A stretch of DNA of 6,667 nt, taken from contig JACMRS010000079.1 in NCBI GenBank assembly GCA_014376345.1, positions 1 through 6,667 on the forward strand, given 5' to 3'. The notes under the pieces were generated by a model that did no database searches, was not told the DNA's origin, and was given only the letters and a program-made list of their open reading frames with translations. Within the stretch, counting starts at the first letter, position 1. Each line of letters starts with the position of its first letter. Below, one piece after another: positions 1 to 4,136 of this stretch. Source of the stretch: Bacteroidia bacterium. Its GTDB lineage: Bacteria > Bacteroidota > Bacteroidia > NS11-12g > UBA955. The position numbers and the translations under genes were made by a program.

Positions 1-273
1 CCAAAACTGGTTAATAGCAGTCTCAATCTGGCACGAGTTTTATTGAAAAATAACGGACTGGAAGTTGGTAGAATCACACTTAAAAAAAACCCGATGGGTG
101 CAGGACTTGTTCTTGAACAATATTATAAAGGTCATGTAATTGAAACCGGCACACCACTTGAAAAAGGAGCTGTAATTGATCTTCTTGTAAGTGAACAAGC
201 ATTGGCTTCCGACAGTTCAGATATGGGGAATGATTACGGTGATGGGGACGGCGGACTGGATGGTATTAAATAA
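1..273 (+). CDS. PASTA-domain protein, C-terminal end (5' truncated)
   Basis: The last 90 residues of a protein whose start lies left of the window; frame 1 is open from base 1 to the TAA at 271-273. Visible residues 1-66 form one PASTA domain: an opening P-x-L-V with the S-L-x-x-A helix, L-x-x-x-G-L-x-x-G, then V-L-x-Q and G-x-x-I-x-x-G-T-P-L-x-x-G-x-x-I-D-L-x-V-S. PASTA domains are known to bind peptidoglycan or beta-lactam-like ligands outside the membrane, often in Ser/Thr kinases or penicillin-binding proteins. In Bacteroidota they commonly occur in short membrane-anchored proteins without a kinase, and that is my inference here, but the N-terminus is not visible. Residues 67-90 are a low-complexity tail rich in Asp, Gly and Ser, probably disordered and acidic. 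The gene is followed by a 93-base gap, so the thioesterase downstream may have its own promoter. Confidence 0.85.
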   Translation, partial: PKLVNSSLNLARVLLKNNGLEVGRITLKKNPMGAGLVLEQYYKGHVIETGTPLEKGAVIDLLVSEQALASDSSDMGNDYGDGDGGLDGIK

Positions 274-363
274 GATTTAAAGATAATTTTTATCAAATAT
301 TAAAAACGCAGATTTAATTATAATGAGTTTTCTCAAACTTTAAATCTATAATTTTGTAAATCT
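273..363. repeat. Four copies of AGATTTA / TAAATCT in one intergenic gap
   Basis: The 7-mer AGATTTA occurs at 273-279 and 310-316, and its reverse complement TAAATCT at 341-347 and 357-363. The copies at 310-317 and 340-347 extend to a perfect 8-base inverted repeat (AGATTTAA / TTAAATCT) with a 22-base spacer. The last two copies flank the promoter-like box at 349-356. The arrangement would suit a binding site for a dimeric regulator, but the region is very AT-rich, so chance is possible. No regulator gene is visible in the window. Confidence 0.45.
349..356 (+). promoter_or_regulatory. Bacteroidota-type -7 box (TAATTTTG) before the thioesterase
   Basis: TAATTTTG matches the TAnnTTTG consensus of Bacteroidota primary-sigma promoters. 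No clean TTTG or TTG lies 19-21 bases upstream; the nearest candidate is the T-run at 328-331. The final G is 11 bases before the ATG at 367, so a transcript starting here would have a leader of only a few bases. It would drive the thioesterase, smpB and barrel genes. Confidence 0.4.
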
Positions 364-366
364 ACC

Positions 367-759
367 ATGAAAGATATTTTTAAAACGGGTGATTTGAAAG
401 TGTTTGAAAAAACTGTTTCAAATTCTGATACTGCGGTATTTGAATCGGGAGAGGTACACAGTGTTTACGCCACTTTTGCGCTTGGAAGAGATGCCGAATG
501 GAGTAGCAGGTTATTTGTTCTTGAAATGAAGGAAGTTGATGAAGAAGGAATTGGTACTTTTCTGAATATCCGGCACCATTCACCTGCATTAGTAGGACAA
601 ACTGTTATCTTTGAAGCCGTGATCAGCAATCTTGAGAAAAATATTATAGATTGTAAAGTAACTGCAAAAGTTGGTGAAAGGTTGATAGCGGAAATTGAAA
701 CAGGACAGAAAATAATAAAGAAAGAAAGGCTAAAAGCTTTGTTTGAAAGCCTTGCATAA
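367..759 (+). CDS. FlK-like hotdog-fold acyl-CoA thioesterase
   Basis: A 130-residue cytoplasmic protein of hotdog thioesterase type, expected to hydrolyse an acyl-CoA. It resembles the Streptomyces cattleya fluoroacetyl-CoA thioesterase FlK. The FlK triad Thr42-Glu50-His76 has counterparts at Thr36 (VYAT), Glu44 (AEW) and His70 (IRHH) with identical spacing of 8 and 26 residues. Gly63 (IGT) matches FlK Gly69, and the following G-x-T-V segment also aligns. This alignment was made by eye from memory. The substrate is probably not fluoroacetyl-CoA: many bacteria carry FlK-like proteins of unknown substrate, and short-chain acyl-CoA housekeeping is a plausible guess. The ATG at 367 is the natural start, since the protein has the full family length; no Shine-Dalgarno sequence precedes it. 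Its stop overlaps the smpB start by one base (TAATG), which indicates translational coupling. Confidence 0.82.
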   Translation: MKDIFKTGDLKVFEKTVSNSDTAVFESGEVHSVYATFALGRDAEWSSRLFVLEMKEVDEEGIGTFLNIRHHSPALVGQTVIFEAVISNLEKNIIDCKVTAKVGERLIAEIETGQKIIKKERLKALFESLA

Positions 760-1208
760 TGCAACAGAAAAATCTACATATAAGAAATAAAAAAGCTGCG
801 TTCGATTTTCATATTGAGCTAAAGTTTACTGCGGGCATTCAACTTACAGGAACTGAAGTAAAATCTATTCGTGCGCTAAATGCCAATATCAATGATGCTT
901 TTTGCATTATTGAAGGCGGCGAGCTTTATATTAAAAATATGCATATCAGCGAATTTAAGCAAGGGAGTTATAACAACCACGACCCACTCAGAAAACGTAA
1001 ATTGCTGGTAACAAAGCAAGAGTTGAATAAAATTATTTTTAGAACAAAAGAAAAAGGATTTACTATTTTTCCTCTTGATTTACATTTGTCAGATCGCGGA
1101 TTGTTAAAGCTTGATATTGCCCTGGGAAGAGGAAAGCGCGAGTTTGACAAAAGACACGATATCAAGAAAAAGGATATTGAAAGGGAAATTAAAAACGCAA
1201 TTGGTTAG
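759..1208 (+). CDS. smpB: SsrA-binding protein SmpB
   Basis: SmpB binds tmRNA (SsrA) and delivers it to stalled ribosomes for trans-translation, which rescues the ribosome and tags the nascent peptide for degradation. The 149-residue length is normal. Recognisable blocks are N-K-K-A near residues 10-13, the G-x-E-V-K-S-I-R-A core at 31-39 with N-A-N-I-x-D-A-F after it, H-D-P-x-R-x-R-K-L-L at 74-83, and the basic tail with G-K-R-x-F-D-K-R at 125-132. This tail enters the ribosomal decoding centre and mRNA channel. The residue aligned with E. coli His136 is Phe129, another aromatic residue. The start at 759 overlaps the thioesterase stop (TAATG), and the stop at 1206-1208 is one base before the next ATG. 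No ssrA gene was recognised in the window. Confidence 0.97.
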   Translation: MQQKNLHIRNKKAAFDFHIELKFTAGIQLTGTEVKSIRALNANINDAFCIIEGGELYIKNMHISEFKQGSYNNHDPLRKRKLLVTKQELNKIIFRTKEKGFTIFPLDLHLSDRGLLKLDIALGRGKREFDKRHDIKKKDIEREIKNAIG

Positions 1209-1209
1209 T

Positions 1210-1827
1210 ATGAAAGAAACTGTTTTATTTTCATTGTTGATTTTCACTTCATTAGTAACTTTTGCTCAGGATAAAAAAAATATTGAGTATGATAAGTTGC
1301 ATAAACCATATTCCTATAAATCAATTTCATTTGGCACCGGAATTATGAGTTTCAATCCTCATTTTTTAGACAATAGAAACAATAGCAACAATTTAAGATC
1401 AATGATTTCTGAGCTGAGTTTTATTAAAATGAATCGCAAATTTAGCTGTAGTATTGGAGCCGGTATTGGAAGCATCAGAAATATGGGAACTGAGTTTGGC
1501 CCATTTGAATCCAGCGATTTGTACAGGCTGAAATTTTCTTTAAATCCTAAATTAGTAAAGTTGTTTTTTTATGAAACCTATATCTATGGAACTGTTGGAT
1601 ATAATTTTGATTATTTAAGTAACAATTACAAAGCCGGTTATAAAGCTTTAAACTCTAATGTAAATGCCGGACTAGGGATTTCTTGCAGAGCTTTAAGTCA
1701 TCTGAATTTATTTTACCAATTTACGGTTAATCAAAAATTAGGGCAAGACTACCGGACTTTTTCTCAAAACACATTTGGAATAAGTATTCCGATATATTTC
1801 AAAGTACTTGTTACTCCTGATTTTTAA
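1210..1827 (+). CDS. Secreted outer-membrane beta-barrel-like protein, function unknown
   Basis: A 205-residue protein that I cannot assign to a named family. Residues 1-19 are a signal peptide (M-K-E, hydrophobic core, then TFA before Gln20), giving a mature protein that starts with Q. The rest has no transmembrane helix. It alternates polar residues with Gly and aromatic residues in strand-like runs, for example SIGAGIGSI, YIYGTVGYNFDY, VNAGLGI and FGISIPIYF, and ends in Phe, as many outer-membrane barrels do. An outer-membrane porin-like or OmpA-like barrel is therefore inferred. The frame is open further upstream to a TTG at 1111 inside smpB, but the ATG at 1210 is preferred because the signal peptide begins exactly there. 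It lies one base after smpB and is probably translated by coupling with it. It is convergent with the surface-protein gene, 17 bases away. Confidence 0.75.
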   Translation: MKETVLFSLLIFTSLVTFAQDKKNIEYDKLHKPYSYKSISFGTGIMSFNPHFLDNRNNSNNLRSMISELSFIKMNRKFSCSIGAGIGSIRNMGTEFGPFESSDLYRLKFSLNPKLVKLFFYETYIYGTVGYNFDYLSNNYKAGYKALNSNVNAGLGISCRALSHLNLFYQFTVNQKLGQDYRTFSQNTFGISIPIYFKVLVTPDF

Positions 1828-1843
1828 TTTTTAAAATCCTTTT
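1819..1843 (+). terminator. Possible weak intrinsic terminator after the smpB cluster
   Basis: GATTTTTAA (1819-1827) pairs with TTAAAATC (1831-1838) with one bulged T and a 3-base loop, followed by CCTTTT and a T-rich run. The left arm overlaps the barrel gene's stop codon. The stem is nearly all A-T, so stability is low. It sits exactly in the convergent gap, where a + strand terminator is expected. No T-run follows it on the - strand. Confidence 0.3.
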
Positions 1844-1844
1844 A

Positions 1845-3977
1845 TTATTTTCCTCTTATCAAAGTAATTACCCCATTCGATTGCTTTTCAATGCCATTGC
1901 TTTTTTGTCTGGCAGTTACAATATAATAGTATGTGCCATCTGAGCAGGGCTCGCCATCTTTGTTTTCAATATTTCCATTCCAAAAATCTTTATCAGGATA
2001 ATTGAAAGTATAAACTACAACGCCCCATCTGTTGTAAATAAAGCCTTTAAATTCATCATAACCGGAAAATTTAAAGTTGAAAAAATCATTTAATTCATCA
2101 CCACCGGGTGTAAAAATATTAGGGATTTTCAATTCCAGTGAATCACAGTTTTTAAATTTGATACTTATAGTATCACTGCTACTGCAACGGTTACTGTCGG
2201 TAACTGTCAACCAAACTTTTTGTGAAGAAAGAAAGGATTGGGTTCTGAGTGTGCTGCCATTGTTCCATTTAAATGCCCATGAGCTTTTAGCAAATGGCGC
2301 CAGAAACATCACTTTCCCGTTGCACAAAGTGGTGTCTTTACCCAGACTAATATCGGGACTGCGGCGTATTGAAATTACTTTGGTAATAGTATCATCTGAA
2401 CAGCCTGTTGTTTTCAACTTAGCAAAAAGCTTTACAGAAAAATCACCCGATTTGCTATAAGTTTTATTAACTGTATTGCCACTTCCTGTTGTTCCGTCTC
2501 CGAAATTCCAGGTAAAACTCTGGGCTGAATCACCAAAAGCGGTAAATTTAAAATTCTGAGTAGTATCGCAATAAATTGAACTAAATGGATCAACTTTGAA
2601 GTTGTAGCTGCTGTTATCGTAAATAGCACCTATTTCCATTGCATAACTACGGTTGTCTGAATTGCAATAAATATAAGCTGAAAAAGCGCTGTCACATTTA
2701 ATATTGTAAATCCCTTTGTTAACTTTAAAAGATCCTGAAACATAATTGGCACAACTTGCCGAGGCGCTGAATTTTGTAGTATCAACAAGTACATTGTTGA
2801 TTGTTAAAAGGCTCTTAGCATTATTCTTAACTATAATTCCAATGTAAATTTCGTTTATCAGATTTTGAGTAACCGGCGTCGTCACCTGTATTGCACGGGT
2901 CATCTTTTCAATAGGCACAACATTCATCAAAGATGGATTACCCAGTCCACGAGAATTGCCGTTGCAAACACCCGATTTCATAAACTCCACCACAGCGGCT
3001 GGTTTATCTGTTACAATGCATTTCATCACTGCAAAAGTTACATCTTCAAGATATGCCTGACCTTCATTTAAGGTAGCTTTCAAAGTGCCGTCTACCAAAA
3101 CCTTTGTGTTATTTTGAGAAGCAATTACCTGAAACATGTAGCCATTTGGCATGTCTGCAAAAGGGTGGGTAAGGTAAGTTTTACCCCAGATATCTGTAGG
3201 CCATGCTTGTGAATACAAGTGATCACAGCCGTTACAAGTGCCACCATAATATATCTGCGAGCATTTGGCACCCTGAAATACTGCTATCTTTTTACAACCA
3301 TTTGAGACCCATACTTTCGTGCCGGTAAGATTCAAACTATCTGCTGCCTGAATCTGATAAACCTGACCGGCATTGAGTATGGTTTTATACGTGTTTCCGG
3401 CAATTTTACCACCTACTGTTTTAACTGAGGGGATAAATGAAATTTCTGTATTGTCTTCAGTTGCAGCAATCAGGCATTCAGAATTATAGATCGACCCGAT
3501 ACTTTTCGCTTCACCTCTGAAGGTATTAATATAATAAATGCCATTTTTAAGAAGACTTGAAGTAGGAATAATTGCAGCGCCGTCGGTACTGTTAACAGCA
3601 TCATTAAGTACAATTACATTAATTGGTTCATTACAGGTAACATGAATTCCTCTGTTTTGAGCAGCTTCCGAGCCTGTATTATGAAGTTGAAAATTTTTTA
3701 CAGGTGTTGTTGAAGTGAAATTAATAACGGTATCGCGGTTTTTTACAAGAGTAAAAGTAAGGGGAGGAGGACCTAATTTAGGAAAGGCAATTGTAAAAGT
3801 AACCGGTTTGTCCGCTACTATATAAATACTGATGTTTGCAGGCAGCGCATAATTTTCCATTATTCCGAACCAGAAGTCTTTCCCCTTTCCTGTATTCTGA
3901 TTTTGGCCATTGCAATAAAAGGCAATGAATGAAAGAAATAACAGAGTAATTAAATATTTAGATTTGATAAAATTCAT
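1845..3977 (-). CDS. T9SS type B cargo: IgGFc-binding-like / PKD / CHU_C surface protein
   Basis: A 710-residue secreted protein, probably an adhesin-like or extracellular binding protein. Residues 1-24 are a signal peptide ending before Gln25. Residues 30-455 resemble the IgGFc-binding N-terminal domain: it opens with G-K-D-F-W-F and later has C-N-G-C-D-H-L with W-G-K-T-Y and a V-L-V-D-G strand. This region holds 11 cysteines (115 to 438), which suggests disulfides. Residues 470-538 are a PKD domain (TWNFGDGT at 489-496, then Y-S-K-S-G-D-F-S-V-K-L). Residues 540-610 look like another Ig-like or PKD-like domain. Residues 617-710 are the CHU_C gliding-motility-type domain (P-N-I-F-T-P-G-G-D-E-L-N-D-F-F, Y-N-R-W-G, W-N-G, D-G-T-Y-Y-Y), the known type B sorting signal for the type IX secretion system. 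The IgG-Fc name comes from mucin-related proteins; antibody binding is not implied. The gene is monocistronic, convergent with the barrel gene and divergent from the M16 gene. Confidence 0.92.
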   Translation of the reverse strand: MNFIKSKYLITLLFLSFIAFYCNGQNQNTGKGKDFWFGIMENYALPANISIYIVADKPVTFTIAFPKLGPPPLTFTLVKNRDTVINFTSTTPVKNFQLHNTGSEAAQNRGIHVTCNEPINVIVLNDAVNSTDGAAIIPTSSLLKNGIYYINTFRGEAKSIGSIYNSECLIAATEDNTEISFIPSVKTVGGKIAGNTYKTILNAGQVYQIQAADSLNLTGTKVWVSNGCKKIAVFQGAKCSQIYYGGTCNGCDHLYSQAWPTDIWGKTYLTHPFADMPNGYMFQVIASQNNTKVLVDGTLKATLNEGQAYLEDVTFAVMKCIVTDKPAAVVEFMKSGVCNGNSRGLGNPSLMNVVPIEKMTRAIQVTTPVTQNLINEIYIGIIVKNNAKSLLTINNVLVDTTKFSASASCANYVSGSFKVNKGIYNIKCDSAFSAYIYCNSDNRSYAMEIGAIYDNSSYNFKVDPFSSIYCDTTQNFKFTAFGDSAQSFTWNFGDGTTGSGNTVNKTYSKSGDFSVKLFAKLKTTGCSDDTITKVISIRRSPDISLGKDTTLCNGKVMFLAPFAKSSWAFKWNNGSTLRTQSFLSSQKVWLTVTDSNRCSSSDTISIKFKNCDSLELKIPNIFTPGGDELNDFFNFKFSGYDEFKGFIYNRWGVVVYTFNYPDKDFWNGNIENKDGEPCSDGTYYYIVTARQKSNGIEKQSNGVITLIRGK

Positions 3978-3985
3978 CAGTTATG

Positions 3986-3993
3986 CAAATTTA
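3986..3993 (-). promoter_or_regulatory. TAnnTTTG box (TAAATTTG) upstream of the T9SS cargo gene
   Basis: Read on the - strand, TAAATTTG matches the Bacteroidota TAnnTTTG element. Its last G is 9 bases before the ATG at 3977, so a transcript starting here would be almost leaderless. No TTTG was seen at the expected upstream distance. This makes the match a half-promoter by sequence alone. Confidence 0.4.
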
Positions 3994-4057
3994 CAACTTA
4001 AGGCGTTAATAATTGCCGCTGGTAAAAAGTGTTAATAGTAATTTATCTGAACATCCT

Positions 4058-4065
4058 TAACTTTG
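4058..4065 (+). promoter_or_regulatory. TAnnTTTG box (TAACTTTG) upstream of the M16 peptidase gene
   Basis: TAACTTTG fits the Bacteroidota -7 consensus. It would give a leader of roughly 65 bases before the ATG at 4137, in contrast to the very short leaders implied for the other two boxes. The upstream -33 element is not clear; only T-A-rich bases (TTAATA near 4032) lie near the expected place. Confidence 0.35.
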
Positions 4066-4136
4066 AACGATAATAAAACAACCTCTTTTTAAATATTATT
4101 TAGTTTGCAGGAAAATAAAAATCACAAAGTATAAGG

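Larger units (their letters stand above)
3978..4136. promoter_or_regulatory. Divergent intergenic region between the T9SS cargo and M16 genes
   Basis: This 159-base AT-rich spacer should contain the promoters of both divergent genes. Besides the two TAnnTTTG boxes, one per strand and about 65 bases apart, it has a near-perfect 9-base direct repeat, G(C/T)GTTAATA, at 4003-4011 and 4029-4037 between them. This repeat could be a shared operator, but that is speculative. No RNA gene or short coding frame is evident. Confidence 0.4.

Noticed and set aside
282..294. GATAA-TTT-TTATC hairpin after the PASTA gene as a terminator
   Set aside because: The stem is only 5 base pairs, nearly all A-T, and no T-run follows it.
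465..764. 99-codon open frame on the - strand
   Set aside because: It is antisense to the thioesterase, whose catalytic residues and length are well supported.
1111..1209. Upstream TTG start extending the barrel protein into smpB
   Set aside because: The extension would add 33 charged residues in front of a clear signal peptide that starts exactly at the ATG at 1210.
2077..2460. 127-codon open frame on the + strand
   Set aside because: It is antisense to the PKD and CHU_C region of the T9SS cargo gene and shows no domain of its own.
3899..3977. Lipoprotein signal in the T9SS cargo protein (Cys22)
   Set aside because: The residues before Cys22 (FIAFY) do not fit a lipobox, whereas the site before Gln25 fits signal peptidase I.
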